From contig NZ_JAROAU010000002.1 of NCBI RefSeq assembly GCF_029433855.1, positions 1 through 63,265 of the forward strand: a stretch of DNA of 63,265 nucleotides, in the 5' to 3' direction. How positions within the stretch are numbered: the first letter of the stretch is position 1; every line of letters begins with the position of its first letter. Below the pieces are notes generated by a model, which saw only the letters and a list, made by a program, of their open reading frames with translations, ran no database searches and was not told the DNA's origin. Of the stretch, positions 25,953 to 34,997 are shown piece after piece. The DNA comes from Candidatus Kosakonia sp. 282A-S69 (GTDB taxonomy: Bacteria > Pseudomonadota > Gammaproteobacteria > Enterobacterales > Enterobacteriaceae). A program made the translations under genes and the position numbers.

Positions 25953-26261
25953 CTATGCCAGCTGGCTCAGCTCATACCGTGCCTGATGACATCCGTCCTC
26001 CCAGTCCTGTTCGTTAATGCTCACCGCCGCAGAACGGACAGTGGTGGCCACATCTGCATAACCGGGTGAATGCCCCGCCCGGGATGCCAGACCATAAAGG
26101 GTGAATACGTAGCCGGCCCAGTACGCAATGTGGGTTTTGTCCTTCTCATCCGGAAGCGAACCGAGCACGTTCAGACAGGAAACCGTCATCAGCAGCGCGC
26201 TCTCAAGATGGATAAGCGACCATAATCCGGGCAGGTCATGCTGTTTGTTTTCAGAATTCAT
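25953..26261 (-). CDS. Hypothetical protein, paralogue of the 26408-26758 product
   Basis: 102 aa, no signal or membrane segment of note. Shared blocks with its neighbour are LESALL/LESDLV, WAGYVFTLYGL/WAGYVMTLEGL, ADVATTVRSAA/ADVALSVRHLA and YELSQ/YELKQ, so the two are tandem duplicates. They lie between traT and traD, where F has no gene. No family is recognised. Confidence 0.65.
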   Translation of the reverse strand: MNSENKQHDLPGLWSLIHLESALLMTVSCLNVLGSLPDEKDKTHIAYWAGYVFTLYGLASRAGHSPGYADVATTVRSAAVSINEQDWEDGCHQARYELSQLA

Positions 26262-26407
26262 GATGGAAACAGTCCTTTGACGTTAAACCCGTAGCGCTCG
26301 CCGCAATCCGGATACCGGCGCAGCCGTTTGTCCGGTGAGGAAGCGAAATATCCACTGAGGGTGAGAAAGGCACATACGCGCCGGGCTGAAAGACATGCAG
26401 AAAGGGG

Positions 26408-26758
26408 TTACGGCGATGAGACTGAAAGGTAATGCCGGTCTTCCTCCTGCTGTTTAAGTTCATACGTTGCGTCCCTGATGCCGGTCCGCCACGCCTGTTC
26501 ATCCATTTCAGTGGCCAGATGTCTGACAGACAACGCCACATCCGCGCAGGCTTCAGAGTCCCACAAACTGGCGTCCAGGCCCTCCAGGGTCATAACGTAC
26601 CCGGCCCACCACGGCGCAAGCGCCAGCCGCTCATACTCTTCAACGCTTCCGGACTGGCGGATAATGGCCAGGGCATGAACCAGATCGCTTTCCAGCGCAA
26701 TCAGCGCCAGAAGGTCTTCTGAGCCACCCGGCCTGCGATACGGGATATATACCGACAC
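26408..26758 (-). CDS. Hypothetical protein, paralogue of the 25953-26261 product
   Basis: 116 aa from a GTG at 26758 with GAGGT 7 nt upstream. It is predicted mostly helical, with Trp-rich WWAGYVMTLEGLDASLWD. Similar to the next gene along its whole length. It is encoded in the tra operon direction after traT, so it may be a transfer or exclusion accessory factor, though nothing in the sequence proves this. Confidence 0.65.
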   Translation of the reverse strand: MSVYIPYRRPGGSEDLLALIALESDLVHALAIIRQSGSVEEYERLALAPWWAGYVMTLEGLDASLWDSEACADVALSVRHLATEMDEQAWRTGIRDATYELKQQEEDRHYLSVSSP

Positions 26759-26892
26759 TATTGCACCTCATCATGTTGCGCCCTTCCGGATACAGCAATG
26801 CACCCGACAGCGCAGCGCGCGACAGGAAAGCGGAACCGGAAAGGCGTTGTTAACAGTGAAATCGGGCAGGAGGCCCGGAGAGAAAAGCGGTG

Positions 26893-27624
26893 TTACATAA
26901 TGCCGGCGATGGACCTGGCCAGCTGCGCCTCGAGCACCGGTTTTGCCTCATCAAACTTGAGGTTAACCTTGTTGGCGTTCGAGACCACGCGGGTCTGGTA
27001 TTTCGCCCGGTTGCCCTGCTCTGTGCTGGTCTGCAGCTTCACCCCGGATGAGCCCTGTTTCAGCGCCGCCACATTGTCCGTTGTGACGACAGCCTTGCTG
27101 CGCTCGGAGATTTGCAGATCGGTCACCATCGTGTAGTTAACGTCCTCGACCAGCGCATCAGCCGCCATACCGACAAGGCCTGCCGCCAGCCCTGCGCCGA
27201 GTGTTGCACCAGCGGAGCCGGTGTTATAACCCGTAATGCCCGCGCCCAGGGCAGCGCCCGTCACTGCTCCTTCGTAACCGGAACTGAGGAAGCCCTGTGA
27301 CTGCCGTAAATCCATTTTGTCGGCCTTGAGCACGTTCGCCTGCACCCAGAAATACGCCGCGTCCTGAGAGGCTGACACCTGATACCCTTTTGCAGTAAGT
27401 TCTGCCGCAATTTTTGTCTGCAGCCCCGACATATCTTTGTCCGACGTATTTCGCACCTGAATGTACACCGTTCTTTCTGAGGCAGGCTCAAGCCAGATGG
27501 TTTCACTCATTTGCATTCTGACGTCCAGATTGCGCTTTTTAACTGCTGTGCTCATGGCACCGCAGCCGCTGAGGGCAAAAACAGACAAAGCGATACCGCA
27601 AACTGCAAATTTATTCAGTTTCAT
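26893..27624 (-). CDS. traT: Surface-exclusion / serum-resistance lipoprotein TraT
   Basis: 243 aa, the usual TraT length. Lipobox LSGC places the lipid on Cys21. Typical TraT features are the [15 protein letters not shown] start of the mature protein, SETIWLEP, and the Gly/Ala-rich central segment ([24 protein letters not shown]). It is an abundant outer-membrane lipoprotein that blocks mating-pair formation with cells carrying the same plasmid type and raises complement resistance. It follows the TraS-position gene as in F. Confidence 0.95.
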   Translation of the reverse strand: MKLNKFAVCGIALSVFALSGCGAMSTAVKKRNLDVRMQMSETIWLEPASERTVYIQVRNTSDKDMSGLQTKIAAELTAKGYQVSASQDAAYFWVQANVLKADKMDLRQSQGFLSSGYEGAVTGAALGAGITGYNTGSAGATLGAGLAAGLVGMAADALVEDVNYTMVTDLQISERSKAVVTTDNVAALKQGSSGVKLQTSTEQGNRAKYQTRVVSNANKVNLKFDEAKPVLEAQLARSIAGIM

Positions 27625-27746
27625 ATTTATTCCTGAAGTGTTTTATAAAAGAAACGCTAACCACCGGGGCAGTGGTTAGCGCTTAGTGAGAAAAGGATGA
27701 ATTTGAGGGCGACGATTACGTGTAACGGGATAAACTTTTACTTCGT

Positions 27747-28448
27747 CTAGTATCCACGAGTCGAATCATAAGGTTGATGATTCGTCGGGTCATTAAAATT
27801 AGTTCCCCAGCTATTGCCTGCAACATCCAACCCCGACATGCCACCTTGCATGGGAAGGCCCGATGAAGGGTTTATATAATTATCTGTACCACTAATCGAA
27901 CCAGTATAAACATGAGCATTGATTTCATTTGAACTTAAGTCATTAGACATGCCTACAGATGCAAAATGTCCTTTATATGACTCTGTTGCAATCAGGCCAA
28001 GATTTGGGATGCTCTGCACTTGCTCGTTTGTAAGCTCATGAAAGCGTCCATCTTTGACTTTAAAGTACTTGCCTGAATCTTTATCAAAAAAGTATTGGTT
28101 TTTGGATATCTTGGCACCACAAACAAATACAAATACAAACGCCAAAACAGAGTGAATTACGATCCCACAGATTAAAGCTGTTTCACGATCTTCACCTACA
28201 GTTGCGGCCAGCCCCCCCAAACAAGCTAACAATGCCAACGAAATATACGTTACCAAGGAGGTTGAGCACATTAATTTACTTTTCTTGAGAGAGAAGTAAA
28301 TCGCGAGATATATCAAAAAAGCAAGAGAATTCAATATAAGTGACATATATAAGAATGATAAGCCGAAGCGTAGACTCATAACGCCAGCGTAACCTAAAAA
28401 CATTACCATCGGCATAAAGCAATAAATATTATTTATTGTTCGATTCAT
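27747..28448 (-). CDS. Inner-membrane protein in TraS (entry exclusion) position
   Basis: 233 aa from the ATG at 28448, with AGAGGTGA as RBS. A GTG at 28457 overlapping the traG stop is possible. Four hydrophobic helices fill residues ~10-115, then a soluble Ser/Asn/Gly-rich tail (about 120-233). The gene is more AT-rich than its neighbours. It sits between traG and traT, exactly where F-like plasmids carry traS, whose product blocks DNA entry by interacting with TraG of the donor. TraS proteins are very diverse, so the call rests on place and topology. Confidence 0.6.
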   Translation of the reverse strand: MNRTINNIYCFMPMVMFLGYAGVMSLRFGLSFLYMSLILNSLAFLIYLAIYFSLKKSKLMCSTSLVTYISLALLACLGGLAATVGEDRETALICGIVIHSVLAFVFVFVCGAKISKNQYFFDKDSGKYFKVKDGRFHELTNEQVQSIPNLGLIATESYKGHFASVGMSNDLSSNEINAHVYTGSISGTDNYINPSSGLPMQGGMSGLDVAGNSWGTNFNDPTNHQPYDSTRGY

Positions 28449-28453
28449 AATAG

Positions 28454-31400
28454 TCACCTCTTGATCCCATTCTTCTTCATATCGTCAATTTCATCTTTGA
28501 GCTTGCCAGGGTCTAACTCGTTAAACGGATTGAAATTACTCGACTGATCATATTCTTTCTCTTTACGCTCGAGATTGAATCTTCCTTGAGCGTTATTAGA
28601 TTCATCCTTAAGCATATCACTGGATGCCTGAACAGTGGATTGTTTTTTGCCTATTTCCACAGAAGATCTGTTGATATTTTGCTCGTTGGCAGATCTTTGT
28701 GCTGCCACGCGCTGATGCATCTCTTCCTGTGGCGCAAAGCCCTGTCCTGCCTGCTCCTGAAGTCGTGACTGGTTTTGCTGGAATGCTGTCTGCATATCCT
28801 CACCTGGAACCTTGCCGCCACGCACCTGCTGCCCTGAACCGCCCACATTATTTACCGGGGTCTGAGGCGCTGAGTGGCTGTGCCCCGTCTGCTCAGTATG
28901 ATGGTGTTGTATATTATTTCCACCCGCACGATGGGTTTCCATGCTGCCGGACTCACTGAATCTGCCTGAAGGACTGTTCGTAACCGGCTCGTCAGGTCCA
29001 TTAGCACGTGCATGGCTGCCCGGAGTGGTAACACCTGACACACTGCGATGCTCAGTATTCCCGTAACCGCTGATTTCAGAACCTGCCGTTTGCGACCCGG
29101 TGGTTAACGGAGCACTGCCACTTTCATTGCGATAGGTCTGGCTGCCACCCGTTTCGCTGCCTGCCGCATGATTACCACCGCTGACAGTATGATTACCGCT
29201 CTCGCTGGCAAAGTGCTGATTGCCGGAGGATGCAGGGCTGTAGGTACCGCCTTCAGACTGTCCACCGTGCGAAGACATTGCGGCATTAAGCGGCTGCGGT
29301 TCACCGGCGGTGCGGACGATGTGCTCTCCGCTGAAAGCGGCGTGCTCATTGCCGCTCTGCAGATCGCTGCGCCCCTGTCCATAGTCGCCCATAATTTCAG
29401 GCTTGAGGCGTTCGTTAACAAATTCCATCGCGGCCTCTCGCGCAGTCGGGGCGCTGGTCAGCATGGACTGCGCCTTGTCTCCATAGCGGTTGGATGCCCA
29501 GTCCACGAACTCCTGCGTATAGTTGGTATCAAGCGATGCACTCTCGTTCTGAGCAAGTGTGGCCATGCGGCTGAATTCGTTGCTGTTTGTCGAACTGGTC
29601 GTGAACTGATGATACTGGCTTTGCGCATCGTTAAGCGTGGCAGCAAGCTGCTGAACGTTACTGGTGCCGGCACTTTCGGAATGGATCGCAGACTCGTTAA
29701 CGCGGCTGCTGGACACCATATCCATGCCTTGTTTAAAGTCACGTACAGCTTGGCTGTTTTCATCATGACGATGTTCGTTTGATGACATACCACTATCCTG
29801 TATGCCTCTAGAACTACCAGTAGAATGACGCAAATCTGCGCCGAGATGCCCCTCTGCGCCAAATTTCACTACAGCAAGGTTAACGCCTCCACTTGCTGTA
29901 GCTTTAACGCCTGCGGAAAGTGAACCCTGGTTACTGATATCCATCAGCTCGTTATACGCCTGCTGGGTAGAGATATTTTTGGCTTTAGCATAGTTCTCCG
30001 CTGCTGACATCATCATGTTCGCTCCGCGAGAAGCATTCACGGCCTGGCTGTTCTCACTGCCATTGCTGATATTTTCCGTACTGCCCGACTGCTTAGTCAC
30101 CTGCTCCAGCTGTGACCAGCCACTGGTGACGCTGTGGTTGTAGCCATCGAGCGCCGTCTGCGCCTGCACCTGCGACATGCGCGCCTGCTCCTGGAAGCCG
30201 GAGCTGGCCAGCTGGCTGAGACGCATGTTCACCGGCAGGTTGGACATGGCACCGGAGCCGTCGATCACATTCTGTCCACTGGAAGTCAGGGTGTGGCTTG
30301 AGCCGTTATCTGCCTGCCAGGTCTGCTGTCCCAGACGCTGCACCATATTGGTGTCCATCTTGTTCTGGTTCAGGTTGTCCATCGACATGTTATTGAACGA
30401 CCAGTTGCCGTCTGCCGTGGTGGAGGCCACGCCGGCAGAGCCAAACGCCATCGAGCTCATCACGCTGCCTGCCAGCTGCGATCCCATTGCCGCCGCCCCT
30501 TTGGTCAGGAAAAACGACAGCACCGGAATCGACATCGCGCAGTACCCGGCAAGGTTGGCGACATCGGAGTGCTGGAGCGCGACCGCATCCCGGTTGGACA
30601 GCACCAGGGGGGTTCCCCCTGTTTTTGTCTGCAGCCAGAATGTCGCGGCGTAATTGAGGATGGCGAACATCACCGGCCACATCTGGAAGTACAGAAACCC
30701 GCCGATATACAGTTTCAGGGTGTTCAGTCCGAAGAGACTGTGGTTTGCCGCTGCCAGCGCGATGACCAGCGGGAAGAGGCAGACCAGGATCAGCATCATG
30801 AGTGACTGCAGGAACGGTAACTGCCGCGTGGCCAGTGTGCTGCCTGCCGCCCAGCTGAGGCGCTGCTTGGTGGCCGCACTTTCGGTGGCCAGATTCAGCA
30901 GGTTCGCGGTGTCCGATGAGCGGGCCGCAAAGCCGCGGATGCCCTGACGGATGGCGCTGTTGGTCACGTTGTTCTTCATGATCTGCGCCGCACTCATTCC
31001 GCCGGCGTAGAAGAAGCCGTAACTTTCATTCATCGCGTTGGCCAGCATCACCGCCCCGTTCATCCGGTTTCCGAAGATGCGTTGCGTGAGCATGGAGAAG
31101 GTCGGGCTGGTCAGCTGACTGTCATGCCCTGCGAGCGTCTGGATCTGCGACGCGGCCTGCTGACAGGTCAGAAACTCACGGTTCGTCGACGTTGTTTTGA
31201 AAATCCCCCGCAGCGGGCTGGGGTTACTGGTGATAAGCCCCAGCGGGTCAGTGGTGTTCAGCAGCTGGTTCACGGTGTATTTGTGGTTCAGCAGGATATC
31301 GCCGATGACGCAGTTTTCCACGTAGTCAGGCAGCATCTGTGCCAGCTCCGGGTTCTGCGTCTGAATGTCACTGCTTTCCGCCACGATACCGGACCCGAAC

Positions 31401-31804
31401 AGCATGCCGGTTTTGGTGTAGGTCACCGAGTCCGGGCGTGCCATCATGTAATCGTAAAGCTGCGCGAGGTGATACCCGATCCCGGTTGTCACCGAGGCAA
31501 TGCCGGCCAGCCCCACCGGCACATTATCGGTCACCCATACGGCCGCCGGATCGGTGATATCAATAATGTGTACTGAGCGCTTCGGCACAAGCAGCACAGA
31601 GGTGATCAGCATGAATATCGCCAGCCACTGCACGAACACCATCGGGTTACGGCTTTTGGTAAACGTTGCCAGTACGCCGAGCACCGAGAAAGTGCCTGCG
31701 ATACGCAGCAGGGTGCTCCACGTCCCGGTGCCGAGGATGCCGACGACCGCGTCAAACGCAGACTTCCACATCCCGCCACCGTAGATTGTATAGATTTCAA
31801 GCAT
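28454..31804 (-). CDS. traG: Mating-pair stabilisation / entry-exclusion protein TraG
   Basis: 1116 aa from the ATG at 31804, overlapping the traH stop (TGATG). An upstream in-frame ATG lies inside traH. The N-terminal ~480 residues have several membrane helices, as in F TraG, followed by a large periplasmic part that takes part in pair stabilisation and is the target of TraS exclusion. It is about 180 residues longer than F TraG because of a Ser/Gly/His/Thr-rich low-complexity region (about residues 800-1000). Confidence 0.92.
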   Translation of the reverse strand: MLEIYTIYGGGMWKSAFDAVVGILGTGTWSTLLRIAGTFSVLGVLATFTKSRNPMVFVQWLAIFMLITSVLLVPKRSVHIIDITDPAAVWVTDNVPVGLAGIASVTTGIGYHLAQLYDYMMARPDSVTYTKTGMLFGSGIVAESSDIQTQNPELAQMLPDYVENCVIGDILLNHKYTVNQLLNTTDPLGLITSNPSPLRGIFKTTSTNREFLTCQQAASQIQTLAGHDSQLTSPTFSMLTQRIFGNRMNGAVMLANAMNESYGFFYAGGMSAAQIMKNNVTNSAIRQGIRGFAARSSDTANLLNLATESAATKQRLSWAAGSTLATRQLPFLQSLMMLILVCLFPLVIALAAANHSLFGLNTLKLYIGGFLYFQMWPVMFAILNYAATFWLQTKTGGTPLVLSNRDAVALQHSDVANLAGYCAMSIPVLSFFLTKGAAAMGSQLAGSVMSSMAFGSAGVASTTADGNWSFNNMSMDNLNQNKMDTNMVQRLGQQTWQADNGSSHTLTSSGQNVIDGSGAMSNLPVNMRLSQLASSGFQEQARMSQVQAQTALDGYNHSVTSGWSQLEQVTKQSGSTENISNGSENSQAVNASRGANMMMSAAENYAKAKNISTQQAYNELMDISNQGSLSAGVKATASGGVNLAVVKFGAEGHLGADLRHSTGSSRGIQDSGMSSNEHRHDENSQAVRDFKQGMDMVSSSRVNESAIHSESAGTSNVQQLAATLNDAQSQYHQFTTSSTNSNEFSRMATLAQNESASLDTNYTQEFVDWASNRYGDKAQSMLTSAPTAREAAMEFVNERLKPEIMGDYGQGRSDLQSGNEHAAFSGEHIVRTAGEPQPLNAAMSSHGGQSEGGTYSPASSGNQHFASESGNHTVSGGNHAAGSETGGSQTYRNESGSAPLTTGSQTAGSEISGYGNTEHRSVSGVTTPGSHARANGPDEPVTNSPSGRFSESGSMETHRAGGNNIQHHHTEQTGHSHSAPQTPVNNVGGSGQQVRGGKVPGEDMQTAFQQNQSRLQEQAGQGFAPQEEMHQRVAAQRSANEQNINRSSVEIGKKQSTVQASSDMLKDESNNAQGRFNLERKEKEYDQSSNFNPFNELDPGKLKDEIDDMKKNGIKR

Positions 31805-33168
31805 CAGGGGTTCCCCCACTTGTAGTTGCTCTGGTATGAGCCGGAAACGATGGTTGAGACCTGCTGCTGCAGGTACTGCATGTTGCGGTCAATGCCGTCC
31901 AGCGCATTCTGGTCAGCCGCTGACTGGAGTTTCATGTCAGCCAGAAGTCCCTGCGCATGGAGCACGTTGTCGCGCAGTTTTGAGGCCGCTTCTTCCGGCC
32001 AGTTTTTCCCGGCCATCGAGAGCGAGGCCTGCTTGACCAGCTCCTGGAGGTACTGAATCATCAGGTCCTGGGCAATGAAGTCACTGACCTGCAGCAGATA
32101 CGTCGCGCTCTGCCCCATACTCTGGGCGTTGGTGAGATACTTCAGCACCGGCACGGAGGTGGTGTTCACGAACCCCTTTTCCTGATCCGACAACGGGGTG
32201 TCATTGACCAGTTTCGACTGCATCGAGAGCATCAGATTTTTCACCAGCGTGACCAGTCCGTTTTTTTCCTGAACGTTGATACTCACCACCACCGGTGTCA
32301 GGCATACCGACTCTTCATCGCAGCCATACACCTTCGCGGTGCCACCCCGCATCAGCACCTTGACCAGGTCGCGGTTATCAACCAGCGGCGTCAGGATGGT
32401 CACCTGCCCTTCCTTATTGAAGATGATGGAGCCGACGGCGCTCATGACCAGCTCTTTCAGCTGGCGGTTGCTGTCAAAAAGCCGGTTGCGGCTGAGTGCA
32501 TCCCAGATAAGGTTTTTGTTTTTCAGGACCTGATCCTTGTCCTTGTCGCTGGCACGGCTCGTCACACTGTCACTCTTGCCGCCCACGGTGCATCCCTGAC
32601 GGGAGGCTGCCCAGTCCGCGAACATGTTGCTTTCGCCGGCGATGTCCTGACAGATTTTCTGCTGGGAGACCTGAGTGACCGGCCACAGACCGCCGATAAT
32701 GCCCTGCGCAGCCTGACACGAACTCATGTTCATGGAGTTGACGTCGTTGGCCAGCTTCTGCAGGAAGTCCTTCGCCTGCTTCAGCTCCGGCACCATCGTC
32801 TGCAGCGCGAGATCGAAGGCGTAGCCCTGGGCGTTACTCATGATTTGCTTCACGAAGCGCTGAATTTCTTCCCCGCTGATCATCGAGAAGGAGCCGAGAT
32901 AGGCATCGATACCGCCGCAGCCGGCGTTCAGGGAGGGCACCTGCATCGAGATTAGCTGGACGTTTTTGACCGGGTTACGCAGATAAACCGACCCGCCGGT
33001 GAAGTACCCGGCGGCCTGCCCCTGCCATGCCTGCGCCTGGGTGACGTTGCCGCTGTAGCCGAGGCTGCCAAAGAAGCCGTTGAGATCGCCGTTCACGTCA
33101 GCCTGTGCGGGTGTGATGACCATGCCGGTCAGGAAGACGGCTGCTGCCGTCAGGAGAGGCTTAATCAT
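31804..33168 (-). CDS. traH: Conjugal transfer pilus assembly protein TraH
   Basis: 454 aa (F TraH ~458). The signal peptide is residues 1-23 (cut after AQA). DVNGDLNGFFGSLGYSGNVT and the NAGCGGIDAYLGSFSMISG motif are characteristic of TraH. Several conserved Cys are present and the C-terminal third is predicted coiled coil. It is a periplasmic protein needed for F-pilus assembly with TraF, TraW, TraU and TrbI. Its start overlaps the trbF end by 8 nt. Confidence 0.95.
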   Translation of the reverse strand: MIKPLLTAAAVFLTGMVITPAQADVNGDLNGFFGSLGYSGNVTQAQAWQGQAAGYFTGGSVYLRNPVKNVQLISMQVPSLNAGCGGIDAYLGSFSMISGEEIQRFVKQIMSNAQGYAFDLALQTMVPELKQAKDFLQKLANDVNSMNMSSCQAAQGIIGGLWPVTQVSQQKICQDIAGESNMFADWAASRQGCTVGGKSDSVTSRASDKDKDQVLKNKNLIWDALSRNRLFDSNRQLKELVMSAVGSIIFNKEGQVTILTPLVDNRDLVKVLMRGGTAKVYGCDEESVCLTPVVVSINVQEKNGLVTLVKNLMLSMQSKLVNDTPLSDQEKGFVNTTSVPVLKYLTNAQSMGQSATYLLQVSDFIAQDLMIQYLQELVKQASLSMAGKNWPEEAASKLRDNVLHAQGLLADMKLQSAADQNALDGIDRNMQYLQQQVSTIVSGSYQSNYKWGNP

Positions 33169-33541
33169 GGATATTCTCCTGCACAGCGGGCTGACGTGTG
33201 AGACGGCGGTGAAGCACGCCGGCGAACTCTCTGGCCACCATCACCAGGACGCTGAGGCAGAGCAGCACCAGAACCCCGACCAGAAACGACAGTACCATGT
33301 AGTCCGGGTAGTGAATGAGAATGGAAAGCGTAAACTGCTCGCCGCGCGTCACATCCGGGCGCAGTGACATCAGCGTTTCCAGTGTGAGGCCGATGCATCG
33401 CAGGTAAACGACATGCACGACAAGCAGAAAAATCGCCGCGCTCAGCAATCGCCAGAAGGCTTTCTCTGTGGCGGCTTTTCCCGGCTCGTCGCTCATCATG
33501 ATCTTCATAACAGCAATTAACCCTGTTCTGAGCCTGTTCAT
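33161..33541 (-). CDS. trbF: TrbF-like inner-membrane protein
   Basis: 126 aa from the ATG at 33541 (GGAG 8 nt upstream), which equals the length of F TrbF. The longer frame to 33628 has no RBS. Two or three hydrophobic helices (about 33-50 and 83-105) and basic ends. The gene lies between the trbB region and traH, the trbF position. Function in transfer is unknown and non-essential in F. The name is by position, topology and length. Confidence 0.6.
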   Translation of the reverse strand: MNRLRTGLIAVMKIMMSDEPGKAATEKAFWRLLSAAIFLLVVHVVYLRCIGLTLETLMSLRPDVTRGEQFTLSILIHYPDYMVLSFLVGVLVLLCLSVLVMVAREFAGVLHRRLTRQPAVQENIHD

Positions 33542-33669
33542 TACGCGCACTCCTTCAGTTGCTGAGCATCCGTAAATCGGGCATCGCGTGGATCGTTGAC
33601 CGGAAACGCCCTGCTGTCCTGCAGGCATGCGCGACCGGTACGCGGTGAAGCATACGGTGTTGTAGTCAT
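33541..33669 (-). CDS. Small 42-aa protein coupled to trbF
   Basis: The frame from the ATG at 33669 reads MTTTPYASPRTGRACLQDSR and ends QQLKECA. The stop overlaps the trbF ATG (TAATG), a sign of translational coupling, and GGA lies upstream of the start. There is no membrane segment. It takes the place of F trbJ but shows no similarity I recognise. Confidence 0.5.
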   Translation of the reverse strand: MTTTPYASPRTGRACLQDSRAFPVNDPRDARFTDAQQLKECA

Positions 33670-33686
33670 TCTGTTTTCCGTGTGTA

Positions 33687-34286
33687 TTACTGAGGCGTTA
33701 CCTGCGCGTTTGCCGGCAGCGGGGGAAGTGACTGTGGATCAATCTGGTCCATATCAGCCTGAATCAGGCTGGCGTAGCGGCTTTCCAGCGTGCCGATATC
33801 CATCACCCCCTGCGTCAGCGGGTAGGCCCGCAGGGTGTGGACGTTAACCATGAACGCGGTCGGTGTGGCAATGGGCAGCCCGTTGCCAAAGAACGTCATG
33901 ATTTCATCCGCCAGGGGCAGAACCGGATCGCTTTTGCGCGGGATCAGCGGCACCGGAAACGCAGCATCGCCGCCGCCATCCAGCGTGTAGGGATACACCC
34001 GGATATTGTGCTGGTCGGCCCAGTGCTTCAGGTCAGGGTCAAACTTCGCGCTGTACTGACAGTGCGCCTGCATGAAGACGACCACGGCGTAATCCGCCAT
34101 GTTGACGCGACGACCGTCAGGCAGCTGCATCAGGCTCTGCGGGTCGGCCGGTTTTGCCGGCGTCTCCGTCGCGGGTTGCTGCTGTGTGATTTTTGCCGCA
34201 TCGAGGGCGGCAATTTCATCCCGCACACCGGCGCTGGCCAGCAGGGGAAACAGCAGTAAAAGCGCGGTCAGGGCATTACTTTTCAT
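33687..34286 (-). CDS. trbB: TrbB thioredoxin-fold protein with altered active site
   Basis: 199 aa from the ATG at 34286, preceded by a GGAGG-like RBS. Signal peptide at 1-19 (cut near ASA). The thioredoxin-fold core is clear (VVVFMQAHC, then YPYTLDGGGDAAFP, then ATPTAFMVNVHTLRAYPL). In F TrbB the active site reads C-P-Y-C, but here it is Cys76-Gln-Tyr-Ser79. The second cysteine is gone, so disulfide oxidation or isomerisation by the normal route is not expected. It is periplasmic, and in F it helps disulfide formation in Tra proteins. The cis-Pro segment is retained. Confidence 0.88.
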   Translation of the reverse strand: MKSNALTALLLLFPLLASAGVRDEIAALDAAKITQQQPATETPAKPADPQSLMQLPDGRRVNMADYAVVVFMQAHCQYSAKFDPDLKHWADQHNIRVYPYTLDGGGDAAFPVPLIPRKSDPVLPLADEIMTFFGNGLPIATPTAFMVNVHTLRAYPLTQGVMDIGTLESRYASLIQADMDQIDPQSLPPLPANAQVTPQ

Positions 34287-34500
34287 CCTGCACCTCCGGG
34301 ATAACGTCATGGCGGTGTCGCCAGTACCACCACCGGTTACAGGCCAGAAGCAGCGCGGAGAGCGCCATCAGGAGATAGCCTCCCCACAGGCACATTAACT
34401 GGGTAAGCCAAGGATAGGCGCCGTAAATATCGCTGAGGCACTTGAACATGATGCCCGCAAAGAAAATGACGACAATGTCAGACAGGGACAATGGTTTCAT
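34276..34500 (-). CDS. Small membrane protein in TraQ position
   Basis: 74 aa with AAGGA 8 nt before the ATG. Two hydrophobic helices (about 6-22 and 32-55), then a basic Trp/Arg/His tail. The gene directly precedes and overlaps trbB, where F has traQ, the chaperone for insertion of propilin TraA. Topology fits TraQ, with only weak similarity around YxxxPWL. It is therefore a positional TraQ candidate. Confidence 0.45.
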   Translation of the reverse strand: MKPLSLSDIVVIFFAGIMFKCLSDIYGAYPWLTQLMCLWGGYLLMALSALLLACNRWWYWRHRHDVIPEVQDEK

Positions 34501-34504
34501 GGTG

Positions 34505-34975
34505 CTATTCCTTCTCCTGCACAGTCTTACGCAATGATTTCACCTTCCGGCCGGCCCACTCAGCGGCCTCCGGAACGCCAGGCTTACTGCCGAAAAGCCA
34601 CCAGAAAAACGCGCCGGCAACCGCAACGGTCACATACAGATTGCGTATCAGACGATCCACATTTTTCTGCCAGGCAATGGCATCAACGGCCGCGCGCTCA
34701 CACCTGACGTCCGGCGGCGCTGCAGCGATACCGTTCTCCTGTGGCATAACCTTTTCAACGGGCGTGCTGAGGGGCGGTGCACAACCCCATATTTTTCCGG
34801 GCGGGGCGTCCACGACCAGATCGCGGGCGGCATCCAGAAACGTACCGGTAACAGAGTTATTGAACGTAAGCAGCATAAAGAGGCAGAACAGAACCAGTGA
34901 CGGCGCGGTGACTAAACTGAACCAGGCAGCACGCCAGCAGGCGGGCAGGCTCCGGGCAGCGCGGTATGTACTCAT
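34505..34975 (-). CDS. Membrane protein of unknown function (tra operon)
   Basis: 156 aa with GAGGA 7 nt before the ATG. One helix near the N-terminus (about 19-39) and one near residues 112-128 enclose a periplasmic-type loop with two Cys (WGCAPP, VRCERA), followed by a basic tail. Topology and the N-terminal block (AAxFSLVTAPSLVLFCLFM) resemble the next gene (34998-35381), so the two may be distant paralogues. They replace trbA and artA of F. Not recognised. Confidence 0.6.
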   Translation of the reverse strand: MSTYRAARSLPACWRAAWFSLVTAPSLVLFCLFMLLTFNNSVTGTFLDAARDLVVDAPPGKIWGCAPPLSTPVEKVMPQENGIAAAPPDVRCERAAVDAIAWQKNVDRLIRNLYVTVAVAGAFFWWLFGSKPGVPEAAEWAGRKVKSLRKTVQEKE

Positions 34976-34997
34976 GGGTAATCCTCAGAAGAAAGGG

